Both the position numbers and the translations under genes were made by a program. Below the pieces are notes generated by a model that ran no database searches, was not told the origin of the DNA, and was given only the letters and a program-made list of their open reading frames with translations. Below are positions 25,547 through 34,436 of a stretch of DNA of 37,491 nt, piece by piece; within the stretch, counting starts at the first letter, position 1, and each line of letters starts with the position of its first letter. Source of the stretch: Polyangia bacterium (GTDB lineage: Bacteria > Myxococcota_A > Polyangia > Fen-1088); contig DATATI010000073.1 of assembly GCA_036268875.1 (NCBI GenBank), positions 1-37,491 of the forward strand, read 5' to 3'.

Positions 25547-26242
25547 ATGAAAGTCCATCATGCGGTCCGCAGCGGAAAAGGGGGGCCACTGTCGCCAAAA
25601 ATTGTCCTGTTGGTCATGGCGCTGCAACAGGCGACGCCGGCTCGGTTCCAGGCGCAAGCGCACCTGCGTCTGGGGAACGAGGCGTTTGTGTCCGGGCGGG
25701 TGGCGGAGGCCATCACCGAGTACGAAACCGCGGCGCAGCTGTTCCCCAGCCCCGGTGTCTACTACAACCTGGGACAGGCCTACGAAGTTGGCGAGCGGCC
25801 GAAGGACGCGCTGGCGGCTTATGAGTCCTTCGTTGCCGGGTCGACCAGCGGAACGGGTGACATCACCAATGCCCCGTTGACGGAAGAGCAGCGCCATCGA
25901 CTGGATGACGCTCGACAGAGGATCACGGTGTTGCGTGGCGGGCTTGGCCCGTCGGCCGCCGCCCCGTCGCCCAGCGCCACCAGCTTGCCGGCCTCGCAGA
26001 GCCAGGGTGTCGTTCAAAAGCCGCTGACGCTGGCGGCGCGGGACCCGTCTTCTACGCGGCCGGCGAACCCGAGAATCGATGTGGCCCCGGCCGCCGCGAG
26101 CGTGAACCCTTCCCGCAAGACCTGGTGGCTGGTGGGCATCGGCGCCGTGGTTGTGGCCGGTGCGGTGACGGCCCTGATCATTGTCCGCTCACGGCACCAG
26201 AGCTGTACGGGAAGCCCCGATCTGTCGTGTGTCTCTTTGTAG
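25547..26242 (+). CDS. TPR-type protein with C-terminal membrane anchor
   Basis: A protein of about 231 residues. A hydrophobic N-terminal stretch (PKIVLLVMAL) may be a weak export signal. One or two TPR-like helical pairs follow (HLRLGNEAFVSGRVAEAITEYETAAQLFPSPGVYYNLGQAYEVG), then a Pro/Ser/Ala-rich low-complexity region, then a transmembrane helix (WWLVGIGAVVVAGAVTALIIV) near the C-terminus. Similar TPR-linker-helix proteins sit beside kinase genes in myxobacteria and may relay envelope signals (inference). It is transcribed divergently from the kinase with essentially no gap, so their promoters must lie inside one another's 5' coding regions unless both start later (an ATG at 25616 is available here). 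Confidence 0.72.
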   Translation: MKVHHAVRSGKGGPLSPKIVLLVMALQQATPARFQAQAHLRLGNEAFVSGRVAEAITEYETAAQLFPSPGVYYNLGQAYEVGERPKDALAAYESFVAGSTSGTGDITNAPLTEEQRHRLDDARQRITVLRGGLGPSAAAPSPSATSLPASQSQGVVQKPLTLAARDPSSTRPANPRIDVAPAAASVNPSRKTWWLVGIGAVVVAGAVTALIIVRSRHQSCTGSPDLSCVSL

Positions 26243-26293
26243 CGCGATCGAATAATTGCGTCGCTCCCCGTTTTATTCGCACAGGGGGCAAAA

Positions 26294-27544
26294 TTGAATC
26301 CACGTCGCGCAATAACCGTATTCGGTCTGGCCGTGTTCATTGCGGCCGGCTGTTCTCAATCGAACGCTCCGTCCACGACGCCGGGAAAGGCCGGTGCGGC
26401 CGGTGCGGGCGGCGACTCGGGCACCGACGGATCAGCCGCCGTTTCTGACCAGGCGCTGCCGGAGCAAAAGATCGGGCCGCCAAAGACGTTGGTCGATTTC
26501 AGCAGCAGGACCGTAGCCAGCGAGATCGGTTCGATCGATGCCTCCGATGATTCGGGCGATTCCGACGGCGCCGATGACTCCGTGACAGAGCCGGCGGTGA
26601 GCGACGGTGGCGTTGACTCCGCAGCAGAAGCGGCGCCCGACGACGACGGGAATGGTTCGCCTGATGACGGATCGCCTTCCGAAGTGGACGGCCCGGCCCC
26701 GTCGTGCCCGGGGCCAGACTGCCCCTTGGCTCTGGCCGCCGGCCATTTGCAGTTGTGGTTGCGCGGCGACCAAGGGGTGTCCTGCGACGGCGGACGGGTC
26801 ACGCGATGGACCGATCTGTCCGGGCGCCACAACGACGCCTCGCCGCCGGCGGGACAATGGGGGCCGATCTGTGGTGCCAGCGCGGGACAGCTCAATGGGC
26901 GTGACGTGATCATGTTTCCGCGCGGTACCGAACCCGACGCGGTCGCCGCTGAACATCTGGAAGTCGACTTCCGAACCCTCGCCCAAAGTTCTTTGACGAT
27001 CGCGGTGGTCGAAAAACGAGACGACGCTCCGGTCACGGCCAGTTGGATGATCGGGACGCCGCTGCCATTCCCGACGGCAATCTTTTGCGATGACAGTGCC
27101 AGCGTCAATCAAACCCTGGGAATGGTTCTGGGCTATCTGACGCCGGACCATCTAATCGGCTCGTTTTGGGGCGACTCTTGTCAGGGGCCGGGCGAGTCAG
27201 TGTCGCCACCCCCGGTCAGCAAGCCCAGCACCACCATCATGATCTTCCAGCCCAGCACCGGCATTTCGCTGTTCATCAATGGCAAGCAAGGGGAGGGCGA
27301 CGGAAGCGGCTTCATCAAAGAAGACGGCCTGGGGCCGTTGGACACCAACACGGCCGACGCCCACCCCGCGGCGTTTATGGGTCGGGGCCTCATCGGCCGT
27401 GGTTTTGAGGCGACGGAGAGTGGGGTCGACTCTCGATATAAAGGCCTGATCGCCGAAGTTATTATTTACAACGCACCAATGGTCACATCGGATCGCAAGC
27501 TCCTGGAGGCTTATCTCACCGATCGCTGGAATACCGATCAATGA
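26294..27544 (+). CDS. Lipoprotein with LamG-like jellyroll domain
   Basis: A 416-residue exported lipoprotein starting at TTG 26294. An AGGGGG SD lies about 6 nt upstream and no ATG or GTG precedes the signal. The lipobox is IAAGC (Cys20). Residues about 25-135 are an acidic, Ser/Asp/Gly-rich linker. The C-terminal domain (about 145-415) begins LQLWLRGDQGV and includes VTRWTDLSGRHNDA, ISLFINGKQGEGDG, and YKGLIAEVIIYNAPM...RKLLEAYLTDRW, which is the pattern of a concanavalin/LamG-like carbohydrate- or surface-binding jellyroll. The binding partner is unknown. It stands alone between the TPR gene and a pair of small secreted proteins. Confidence 0.85.
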   Translation: MNPRRAITVFGLAVFIAAGCSQSNAPSTTPGKAGAAGAGGDSGTDGSAAVSDQALPEQKIGPPKTLVDFSSRTVASEIGSIDASDDSGDSDGADDSVTEPAVSDGGVDSAAEAAPDDDGNGSPDDGSPSEVDGPAPSCPGPDCPLALAAGHLQLWLRGDQGVSCDGGRVTRWTDLSGRHNDASPPAGQWGPICGASAGQLNGRDVIMFPRGTEPDAVAAEHLEVDFRTLAQSSLTIAVVEKRDDAPVTASWMIGTPLPFPTAIFCDDSASVNQTLGMVLGYLTPDHLIGSFWGDSCQGPGESVSPPPVSKPSTTIMIFQPSTGISLFINGKQGEGDGSGFIKEDGLGPLDTNTADAHPAAFMGRGLIGRGFEATESGVDSRYKGLIAEVIIYNAPMVTSDRKLLEAYLTDRWNTDQ

Positions 27545-27618
27545 GCCGGTTTCGCGGATGGGGGCTCTCGACTGAGCGCGGGCGAGCGCAATTTACCGAT
27601 AACTGAAAAGAGGCGCCG

Positions 27619-28335
27619 ATGAAGATCTTGGGACCAGTCATATCGCTCTTGTTCGCTGTTACAGCTATCGCGTTTTCCGGCTTGGCCTGCCAGCGCTCGG
27701 TCGCAAGCGCCGGTCCTGCCCCCCAGGTGGCAACGCCGCGGATTTCCGCTAGCGATGCGGGAAAGCCGGCACATCCAGCCATGGCTCCGGTCGCGCCGGC
27801 GACGCTCGAGGTGGTCAAGCAAGACACCTTTCAACAGAGCCTCCTCGATCGCCTGAAAAAGTCCGGGACCTCGGCGCCGACGCCGAATCCTGCGGGTGTC
27901 GCTCTGGCGAACACGTTCGTCAAGCCGCTGCCGAACGGGGTCACGGTGGACGGCCCGGTGAAGTGTTACGGCGAGGCACACCATGCCTTGTTCGAGAAAC
28001 GCCAAGCCCAGGAGAGAGCGCGATTTGATAAGGCCAAGACAGACGACGGCCGCAAAGACGTCCTGTCGAACTGGCCGATCCAGGGCTGTACGGTCGATGT
28101 TCGTTATGGGGACGTCTCGTCGGTGGTTGCGCTTGATGAAACCATCTTCCGCAACCGCGATTCTTCCTTTAACCGGTGGACGGGGTCGAACGGTCGCACC
28201 GCGCCTCGCTGGGACAAGACACAGCATCGGAACGCCATTGTGACGACCTGGTACTTCTTACAGCCGCCACCGCCCAATCCGTACGGTGGTATCGAGCCAA
28301 CCGTTATTTGCAAACTCTTCGGGAACTGCCCATGA
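27619..28335 (+). CDS. Secreted/lipoprotein of unknown function
   Basis: A 238-residue protein with an N-terminal hydrophobic export segment ending SGLAC (possible lipid Cys24, imperfect lipobox). A Pro/Ala-rich spacer to about residue 85 is followed by a compact C-terminal region with four cysteines (CYGEAHH, GCTVDVRYGD, CKLFGNC) and many aromatics. I do not recognise a family. An AAGAGG SD lies 5 nt before the ATG. Its stop overlaps the next start in a 4-nt ATGA, so the two genes form a translationally coupled pair. Confidence 0.75.
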   Translation: MKILGPVISLLFAVTAIAFSGLACQRSVASAGPAPQVATPRISASDAGKPAHPAMAPVAPATLEVVKQDTFQQSLLDRLKKSGTSAPTPNPAGVALANTFVKPLPNGVTVDGPVKCYGEAHHALFEKRQAQERARFDKAKTDDGRKDVLSNWPIQGCTVDVRYGDVSSVVALDETIFRNRDSSFNRWTGSNGRTAPRWDKTQHRNAIVTTWYFLQPPPPNPYGGIEPTVICKLFGNCP

Positions 28336-28772
28336 AAAAATCACTTCGTTTCTGGTTGGTCGTTTCTTTCGTGCTCTTGGCGGCCGCCGTCGTCTACGCC
28401 GGCCAGACAGTCACGTACTCGCCATTTCAGCCCGATCCCGGGGACAACCTGTCACATGGAGAGCATGTCGGCGCTCTGAGCGCCGCCTTCAACACAATGG
28501 ATGTCGTGGCGGGCGGAATCCCGTTCTCCAACCTGACCAAATGCTCGATCTTGTTTGAGGGGCCAGCCGCAAATCCCGCCGCCATGCGGGTGCCATTGCA
28601 GTTCTTGCATCGAGAGGCAATGACGGATCGAATCTGCGGTTTCAACTACCTCGTCAGCGGCATAGTTGTTCTTCCAGATAGCAAGCAGACGGTCATGTGC
28701 AGGACCAATCCCAACCCGGATCCCCCGGGCGCGATCAGCATCCGCTATACGTTCATGGACTATTGCCCCTGA
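28332..28772 (+). CDS. Small secreted protein of unknown function
   Basis: A 146-residue protein with a classical signal peptide (MKKSLRFWLVVSFVLLAAAVVYA, cleavage after YA) and a mature part of about 120 residues containing four cysteines, probably two disulfides. No family recognised. The start at 28332 overlaps the preceding stop (ATGA); the longer frame upstream lies inside the preceding gene and is discounted. Coupling suggests the two proteins act together outside the cytoplasm, perhaps as an envelope complex (inference). Confidence 0.78.
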   Translation: MKKSLRFWLVVSFVLLAAAVVYAGQTVTYSPFQPDPGDNLSHGEHVGALSAAFNTMDVVAGGIPFSNLTKCSILFEGPAANPAAMRVPLQFLHREAMTDRICGFNYLVSGIVVLPDSKQTVMCRTNPNPDPPGAISIRYTFMDYCP

Positions 28773-28805
28773 GCCTTCTCGTTCGTCAGTGACGCCCGCC
28801 GATCC

Positions 28806-29420
28806 TCATCCCGGATCGACGCGCCAGCGAACCGGTTGTGGGGACGTCCCGCCTTCGCCGCCGCCGCGCAAGACCCCCAGCGCGCTGGCCCAGCGGAACA
28901 GCTCGTCCAGCATCACGGTGCCGGCTTTTTCATGGGCCTCGGTGCCGGCGAAGACGCCGTCTTTCAGATGTTGCGAGAACATCGGGATGGCCACCGCCTC
29001 CGGCAGCGGCATCATGCGCAACGACGTCACCAGCATCTTGGTCATCTGCACCGAACGGATGCCGCCGGACACGCCGCCGTAGCTGACGAAGCCGACCGGC
29101 TTGTAGTGCCATTCGTGAAACAGGTAGTCGAGCGCGTTGAGCAGCGCCGGCGGCGCGCTGTAGTTGTACTCCGGCGTAACGAACACGAAGGCGTCGGCGG
29201 CCGAGACGGTCGCGCTCCAGGCCTTGGTGTGGGCGTGTTCGTATTTGCGCAGGCGGGGGTGCGCCGGCTCGTCGATGAGCGGCAGGCCCACCGCCGCCAG
29301 ATCGACCAGCGTCACGTTGAAGCGACCGTCGCGCGCGGCGAAGTCGTGAAACCAGGTGCCGATCGGAAGACCAGCCCGCCCCGGTCGGGTGCTGGCGATG
29401 ACCACGTGCAATTGCGGCAT
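28806..29420 (-). CDS. NADPH-dependent FMN reductase family protein
   Basis: A 204-residue flavodoxin-fold oxidoreductase. The N-terminal FMN phosphate-binding loop is VIASTRPGRAGLPIGTWF, the FMN-ring loop is FVTPEYNYSAPPALLNALDYL (about 80-100), and FVSYGGVSGGIRSVQ follows. This matches the family that reduces FMN, quinones or azo dyes using NAD(P)H. Members are usually cytoplasmic dimers. It is a single-gene unit on the minus strand; an AGGA lies about 7 nt before the ATG at 29420. The exact substrate is not readable. The 324-nt region between this gene and the following plus-strand lipoprotein contains the leader ORF described separately. Confidence 0.93.
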   Translation of the reverse strand: MPQLHVVIASTRPGRAGLPIGTWFHDFAARDGRFNVTLVDLAAVGLPLIDEPAHPRLRKYEHAHTKAWSATVSAADAFVFVTPEYNYSAPPALLNALDYLFHEWHYKPVGFVSYGGVSGGIRSVQMTKMLVTSLRMMPLPEAVAIPMFSQHLKDGVFAGTEAHEKAGTVMLDELFRWASALGVLRGGGEGGTSPQPVRWRVDPG

Positions 29421-29691
29421 GGCTCATTCCTATCACCGCTGGCCGGCGACTGCCTGCCCCGGTCTGCGGCCAGCGTCTAAGTTCTCAGCGGCCCGAGTTT
29501 GGCCCAGCCAGCAAGGAAATCACCCGCGCGGCCATATGAATGCTGAGCTTTGCGGGCCAGTCCGGGGAGCCTGCTCGGCCTCTCGGAGATCCAGTTTTGA
29601 CTTGCCTTCTTCGCAATGTTAGCGGTATCAAATGCTGCTGGCGCTGACCTTTTTGGCGCGCCAGAAAACGTCACTCCTCTGGGAGGTTCCG

Positions 29692-29748
29692 ATGAAGAGC
29701 GCGTTGTTTCCGGCTGCGGCTATGTTTTCGCGTGGAGGCCCCCAATGA
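29692..29748 (+). CDS. Coupled 18-residue leader ORF
   Basis: A small ORF encoding MKSALFPAAAMFSRGGPQ starts at ATG 29692, has a strong SD (GGGAGG, 29681-29686, 5-nt spacing), and ends with TGA at 29746-29748. The stop overlaps the lipoprotein start at 29745 in an ATGA. This geometry fits a leader peptide that couples translation to the downstream gene, which has its own SD (TGGAGG) inside this ORF. No amino-acid run suggests attenuation. A possible -35 element TTGACT lies upstream at 29597-29602. Whether the peptide is made is unknown. Confidence 0.45.
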   Translation: MKSALFPAAAMFSRGGPQ

Positions 29749-30815
29749 GGCGATCTTTTCTGGCAGCGTCTATCGCGTCCGTTTGTCTGGTCGCGTCCGG
29801 CGTTGGCTGTTCTAGTTCAGACCCAATGTTTCATCCGGCCGACGCAGGCGGCACGGGCGGCAGCAACGGCAGCGGCTCCGGCGGAATGACGACCACCGGA
29901 TCGGGCGGAGCCGCGGCCACCGGGACGGGCGGCATGGCGACCGCCGGGACAGGTGGAAGCACCACGCCTGACGGCGGCAACGACACGTCGGGCGGGACCG
30001 GCGGGATGATGGGAACCGGCGGCGCCGCGCCGACCGCCATCTGCACGCAGCAAGGCGACTGCACGGCGGTGCTCAAGATGGACGGTGCGTACAATATCAA
30101 CCCGCCGGAGAGCCGTCAGATGTCTGATGGTCTGGAGGGACCGACCGGCAATGACGGCGTCCCCGGCGTTGTCTGCGTGCCCACCGACGACAGCAAGCTG
30201 GACACCAGTACGCCGTTCAAGCAGTGGCACTGGCAGCTGATGGGCCCCGGGATCACCATGGGCACGAACTACATGGTGACGATCCACATCACCGGCGTGC
30301 TCGAGTGCAAGACGTACAACGGCGGCTGCACGCGACCGGCGGACCAGGGCCGCGACGGCACTTACGACATGTGGTGCCCCAACGGCGTCGATCCGCCGGA
30401 TCACTGGAACACGGAGATGCTGTCGGTGACCGCGGACAAGAGCTCGACCGCGGCCGGCATCGGCCAGAAGAACGGCGCGATGCCGGCGATGGGCAGCTGG
30501 TGGGATCTCAACGAGTGCCCGCAGGCCGTGATCGAGAGCCACCAGACGTGGAAGGCCGACTACGAGAAGACCATCACCGTCCCCGGCGGCTCGTGGATCA
30601 ACTACCTTGAGTTCGACACCAACTGCCGCGAGATCGTCAACTGCGGCACGTCGGTCGACGCGGCCCAGGTGTGCACCAGCCAGTTCTCGATCACGCCGCC
30701 CGCGACGTCGGTACCGGCACCGCCCGCTTCGATCACGACGCAGCCGGCGGCTTCCGGCGGCGGTGCCTACGGCCAGTGGGTGTTCTTCGACATCAAGAGC
30801 ATCGTCCCCATGTAG
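29745..30815 (+). CDS. Gly/Thr-rich lipoprotein of unknown function
   Basis: A 356-residue exported protein. The start at 29745 follows TGGAGG by 6 nt; a longer in-frame extension contains the leader region and is not supported. The signal ends GVGCSSS (possible lipid Cys22). Residues about 30-95 form a Gly/Ser/Thr low-complexity tether typical of myxobacterial surface lipoproteins. The remaining domain of about 260 residues has four or more disulfide-capable cysteine pairs and many Trp/Tyr residues (QWHWQLMGPGI, HITGVLECKTYNGGCTR, YDMWCPNGVDPPDHWNTE). It looks like a beta-rich extracellular domain of unknown fold. The next gene is an outer-membrane porin 149 nt downstream. Confidence 0.83.
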   Translation: MRRSFLAASIASVCLVASGVGCSSSDPMFHPADAGGTGGSNGSGSGGMTTTGSGGAAATGTGGMATAGTGGSTTPDGGNDTSGGTGGMMGTGGAAPTAICTQQGDCTAVLKMDGAYNINPPESRQMSDGLEGPTGNDGVPGVVCVPTDDSKLDTSTPFKQWHWQLMGPGITMGTNYMVTIHITGVLECKTYNGGCTRPADQGRDGTYDMWCPNGVDPPDHWNTEMLSVTADKSSTAAGIGQKNGAMPAMGSWWDLNECPQAVIESHQTWKADYEKTITVPGGSWINYLEFDTNCREIVNCGTSVDAAQVCTSQFSITPPATSVPAPPASITTQPAASGGGAYGQWVFFDIKSIVPM

Positions 30816-30963
30816 CGCGATGGTCACCGTCGCCACCCACGCACCTTGGGCGCGCGCGGACCCGGCCATTTTCTGATACGAGAGGCATCTCCGCGAAGGC
30901 CGCCCAACGGCGGCTTCGCGGGGACCTGTCTGCTGTTTCTCCCGACCAAGAGGAAGGTGATCC

Positions 30964-32322
30964 GTGAAACGACTGTCCCCGTGGCGCAAAGCCGTGACCG
31001 TTTCCCTGGCCGGTGCCATCGCGTCGGTCTGCGCGAGCAGCGTCGCCTTGGCCGAAGTCACGCTGGTGAAATCCGACGGCGGCTGGGAGTTCTCCACCAC
31101 CGGCCGTTTGAACTCGTTCCTCAGCTGGGCCAAAGGCGACAATATGCCGGTCGCGCCGCTCAGCACGAATGGGACCGGGCCGCTCTATCAATTCAAGAGC
31201 GCGGGCGGGACCGGCGTTCCGGACACGCCCGGCAGCTCGGACAACATCTACGGGCCCGACGGGATGACGGTGATCGGTCATACCCAGGGGACCGTGGACG
31301 CCATGCGCGTGCGCAGCGGGTTCGTGGGGAACGTGCTCGGCTTCGGCCTGCATCGGAATCTGACCGAGACCACGCGGTTCACGGGCGTCATCTCGATCTG
31401 GTCGATCGTCGAGAGCGTCGATCGCAGGAAGTACTTCCCCGATTACGGCGACGTGCGGGAGGGCTACATGAAACTGGAAGGCAACTGGGGCAGCTTTCTG
31501 GCCGGCAAGGCGCTGACGCTGTTCGATCGCGGCGCGACCGAAGCCGACTTCCTCTACATGCACGGCTATGGCCTGGGATATCCCGGCAGCATCGGCGTCA
31601 GCGGGCCCGCCGCCGGCATGATCGGCTTCGGCGTTCTGGCCAGCACCTTCTCCGGCGGGTTCGTCTACGCGACGCCGCACATTTATGGCGTCCAGCTGTC
31701 GGTCGGCGGGTACGACCCGGCGTCACTGGTCGGGTCACGCCTGGAACGAACCGGCGCCGTGCGTCCCGAGTTCGAGTTGACCGTCGACGAGGCGCTGGGG
31801 ACGGTGGGCAAGGTTCACCTGTTCTTCAACGGCACGTGGCAGAAGCTCTACGCGCGGCAACAGCCGGATTCGTTCTCGGCGACGGCCGAGGGCGTGGGCT
31901 TCGGTGGGCGGGTCGAGCTTGGCCCGGTGCACCTGGCCGCGGGCGGCCACACCGGCAAGGGCCTCGGTCTGACGTTTGCCCTCGAGCCGTCGGAGTCGAC
32001 CTACAGCGACAAATCGGAGCTGCGCACGTCTCGCGGCTTTTTCGGCATCGGCCAGGTCGTGCTAGCGAAGTTCGACGTCAACCTCGGCTTCGGGCAGACC
32101 AAGGTCGTTCCCCTCGCCGACGACCTGGTAGCCAACGCGATGACGGGCTACCCGACGTACAGCCTCATCTACACGCAGACCGGTTATTTCGGCGCGGTGG
32201 TCTATCACGCCGCCGACTGGCTGCACTTTGACGCCGACTTCATGTACGCCGACTTCAAGTGGACGGCCGGCGATCGGCAGAAGATCAGCTTCATCAACGC
32301 CGGCACCACCGTCACCTGGTGA
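30964..32322 (+). CDS. Outer-membrane porin-like beta-barrel
   Basis: A 452-residue protein starting at GTG 30964 with GAGGAAGG just upstream and a Sec signal peptide (cleavage after VALA). The mature sequence alternates short polar and hydrophobic strands rich in Gly and aromatics throughout ([56 protein letters not shown]) and ends with a C-terminal aromatic residue (TVTW), the usual outer-membrane insertion signal. It resembles gram-negative general porins, but the substrate is not known. It suggests the host has a conventional outer membrane. Confidence 0.87.
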   Translation: MKRLSPWRKAVTVSLAGAIASVCASSVALAEVTLVKSDGGWEFSTTGRLNSFLSWAKGDNMPVAPLSTNGTGPLYQFKSAGGTGVPDTPGSSDNIYGPDGMTVIGHTQGTVDAMRVRSGFVGNVLGFGLHRNLTETTRFTGVISIWSIVESVDRRKYFPDYGDVREGYMKLEGNWGSFLAGKALTLFDRGATEADFLYMHGYGLGYPGSIGVSGPAAGMIGFGVLASTFSGGFVYATPHIYGVQLSVGGYDPASLVGSRLERTGAVRPEFELTVDEALGTVGKVHLFFNGTWQKLYARQQPDSFSATAEGVGFGGRVELGPVHLAAGGHTGKGLGLTFALEPSESTYSDKSELRTSRGFFGIGQVVLAKFDVNLGFGQTKVVPLADDLVANAMTGYPTYSLIYTQTGYFGAVVYHAADWLHFDADFMYADFKWTAGDRQKISFINAGTTVTW

Positions 32323-32362
32323 CGGCGCGCCGGCGCGGATCGGAAGTCAGATCGACCGCGGC

Positions 32363-33127
32363 GCATGTCTGCACGGTCGATCGCGGAAAGACCGCCTCGA
32401 TGGCCTCCGGAAAGCCTTTCAAACCGTCGCAGCACACCAAGAGCATGTCGGCCACGCCGCGGTTCTTCAGCTCGGTCATGATCTTCAACCAGGATTTCGC
32501 GCCCTCATTGCTCTCCAGCCACAAGCCCAAAACCTCTTTCGTCCCTTGCAGGTTCACGCCCATCGCCAGATACGCCGACTTGTTCATCACCGTCCCTTGG
32601 TCTCGGATCTTCACCACCAGCGCATCCAGGTAAACGATCGGCCACAGCGCATCCAGCGGCTGGTTCTGCCACGCTTTGACCTCTTCGTGGACCGCGTCGG
32701 TGACGCGCGAGATCAGGTCAGGCGGCGCCTCCGTCCCCGTACAATTCCTTCAAGTGCCCCTGGATTTCCCGAACCGTCATCCCGCGGGCGTACATCGAGA
32801 TGATCTTGTCGTCGAAGCCATCGAAGTGGGTCTGATGCTTGACCAGTCTCGGTTCGAAGCTGGCGTTTCGCTCTCGCGGACCTTCGATCGCCACCTCACC
32901 TGATTCGGTCTTCAGCGTCTTGGGGCTCGCACCATTGCGCGAATTTCCAGAACCCCGACCGGCGGCATCGTTTTCTCGTAGCCCAGATGCTCCGTTAATT
33001 CTGTCTGCAACGCTTTCTCGACCAGCGCGGCCGTGAGCCGCTTGAGCAGCCCATTCGGCCCCAGTAGATCTTCCGGTTTCTTGTACTCGGCCAGCAATTC
33101 TTTCAGCAGTTCGTCTCATATTGCCAT
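32363..33127 (-). pseudogene. Decayed IS256-family transposase
   Basis: The minus strand encodes IS256-type transposase sequence in three successive frames: [20 protein letters not shown], then [20 protein letters not shown], then [20 protein letters not shown] and [18 protein letters not shown]. Lesions are a TGA four codons after the ATG at 33127, a one-A deletion after LGYEK, and a one-G insertion at ELYG/TE. Homology stops at VQTC (about 32363), before the catalytic Glu. The first two catalytic Asp positions remain (YLDALVV and CDGLKG). It is inactive. The short indels could partly be sequencing error, but the nonsense codon and truncation are not. Confidence 0.85.
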
Positions 33128-33178
33128 GGTGTCCCTCCCTCACCGGCGGGACCCATCTTCGGCCTTTCAGATCCAGCT

Positions 33179-33366
33179 GCACAGACTTTCGGACAGGCTC
33201 CGGTCTACGCGACGCTGCTCAGCCGCGGCGTCTACCTGGCCTCCATTCGCACGATGTACCGGGTTCTGGCCGCGCGAGGAGAAACGAAGGAGCGCCGAAA
33301 TCAGCGACGTCCTCACGTGTATGCGAAGCCGTCGCTGACGGCCACGGCGCCGAACGAGTTTACAAT
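33179..33366 (+). pseudogene. Fragment of IS3-family transposase OrfB
   Basis: On the plus strand one frame reads [19 protein letters not shown], then SIRTMYRVLAARGETKERRN and HVYAKPSLTATAPNEF. This is the conserved stretch before the first catalytic Asp region in IS3-family OrfB proteins (…VYATLLDEG…SVRTMYRVL…AKPELLAT.PN). It is broken at both ends and lies directly upstream of the IS256 remnant, head to head. The stretch 33128-33178 joins the two remnants and shows no gene. Confidence 0.75.
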
Positions 33367-33414
33367 TACAGTTTGGTTCTGCGCCGGCTAAGCTGCGTGG
33401 TATAGGCTCGATTC

Positions 33415-34425
33415 ATGGAGTTCGTGCGCGGGACCGCGATTGTCGTGACCTTCGGCCTTCTGGTCGCCGCTTCCCCTGCGGCCGCGGATGATCCAGAAGC
33501 ATTGATCCATCAGGGCAACGACCTGCGCCGCAAGGGCGATGACCTGCGCGCGGAGGGCTACATCAAGCGTGCCTACGAAATCGCCCACACACCCCGCGCC
33601 GCCGCCCAGGTTGGCCTGGTCGAACTGGCGCTGAGGTCCTACGTCGAGGCGGAGCAGTACCTGGCCGAGGCCCTGGCGGCGCCCGACCGTTGGGTGAAGG
33701 AGAATGCCGACGTCCTCGAGAAGGCGCTCGGTCAGGCCCGCGCCCACCTTCTTCGAGTCGAGATCGTTGGGGCCCCACCCAGGGCGACCATCACAACGGC
33801 CGCCCGAGCACCCGTCAAGCTCGATGCCGACAGAATGCTTTGGCTGCCGCCCGGAGATCACGCCCTGCGCGTCGAAGCGCCCGGCTACGAGGTGGCCATC
33901 GTCAGCGTGAGCGGCGCCGCCGCGGAAACCCGCCGGGTGCTGGCCAAGATGCAGTCGGAACGCCCTCCGGCCTCCGATCCAGCGGGGCCGCCGGTCGCCC
34001 CGCCAGTGGCCGCGGGACAGCTCGACGGGACGGGCGCGGGAGGCTCCTCGCCGGCGGTGCCGGATTCAACCCGGGAGGGACGGGGCCGAGGGTTGCGCTG
34101 GGCGGGGATCGGCGTGGGCGCGGTGGGTGCAGCGGCGGCAGCGGTCGGTGCCACCCTGGCGATTCAGGGGACGTCGAAGCGAAACAGCATCGAAAACGCG
34201 GCCGGCATGGGCGGACCCTACAACCCCGCTGACGGAAACTGGCAGACCCTGGAGCGCGCGGGCGTCGGGCTGATCGTCGGCGGTGGCGTCCTGGTCGCGG
34301 GCGGGGTGACGATGTTCCTGCTCGGACGATCGTCAGGCAGCGCAGCCGGCGAAACAAATCAGGTGGCGGTGTCGATAGCAGGGGGGCGCGGATTCGGCTT
34401 CCTTCAATGCCAGCGCCGATTTTGA
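33415..34425 (+). CDS. TPR/PEGA-type envelope protein with C-terminal helices
   Basis: A 336-residue protein with a Sec signal peptide (cleavage after AAA-D), a TPR-like helical region (HQGNDLRRKGDDLRAEGYIKRAYEIAHTPRAAAQVGLVELAL), and a PEGA-like beta segment (about 112-180: RVEIVGAPPRATI, WLPPGDHALRVEAPGYE). A Pro/Gly-rich linker and two C-terminal hydrophobic segments follow (GIGVGAVGAAAAAVGATLAIQG and GVGLIVGGGVLVAGGVTMFLLG). It resembles the TPR protein at 25547 in layout. The SD is weak. It lies 11 nt upstream of the next Cys-repeat lipoprotein and is probably co-transcribed with it. Confidence 0.8.
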   Translation: MEFVRGTAIVVTFGLLVAASPAAADDPEALIHQGNDLRRKGDDLRAEGYIKRAYEIAHTPRAAAQVGLVELALRSYVEAEQYLAEALAAPDRWVKENADVLEKALGQARAHLLRVEIVGAPPRATITTAARAPVKLDADRMLWLPPGDHALRVEAPGYEVAIVSVSGAAAETRRVLAKMQSERPPASDPAGPPVAPPVAAGQLDGTGAGGSSPAVPDSTREGRGRGLRWAGIGVGAVGAAAAAVGATLAIQGTSKRNSIENAAGMGGPYNPADGNWQTLERAGVGLIVGGGVLVAGGVTMFLLGRSSGSAAGETNQVAVSIAGGRGFGFLQCQRRF

Positions 34426-34436
34426 GGGTTCAAACG

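Noticed and set aside
29817-31166. 449-codon minus-strand frame spanning two plus-strand genes
   Set aside because: Crosses the lipoprotein-porin boundary and has biased Arg/Ala/Val composition typical of antisense shadows.
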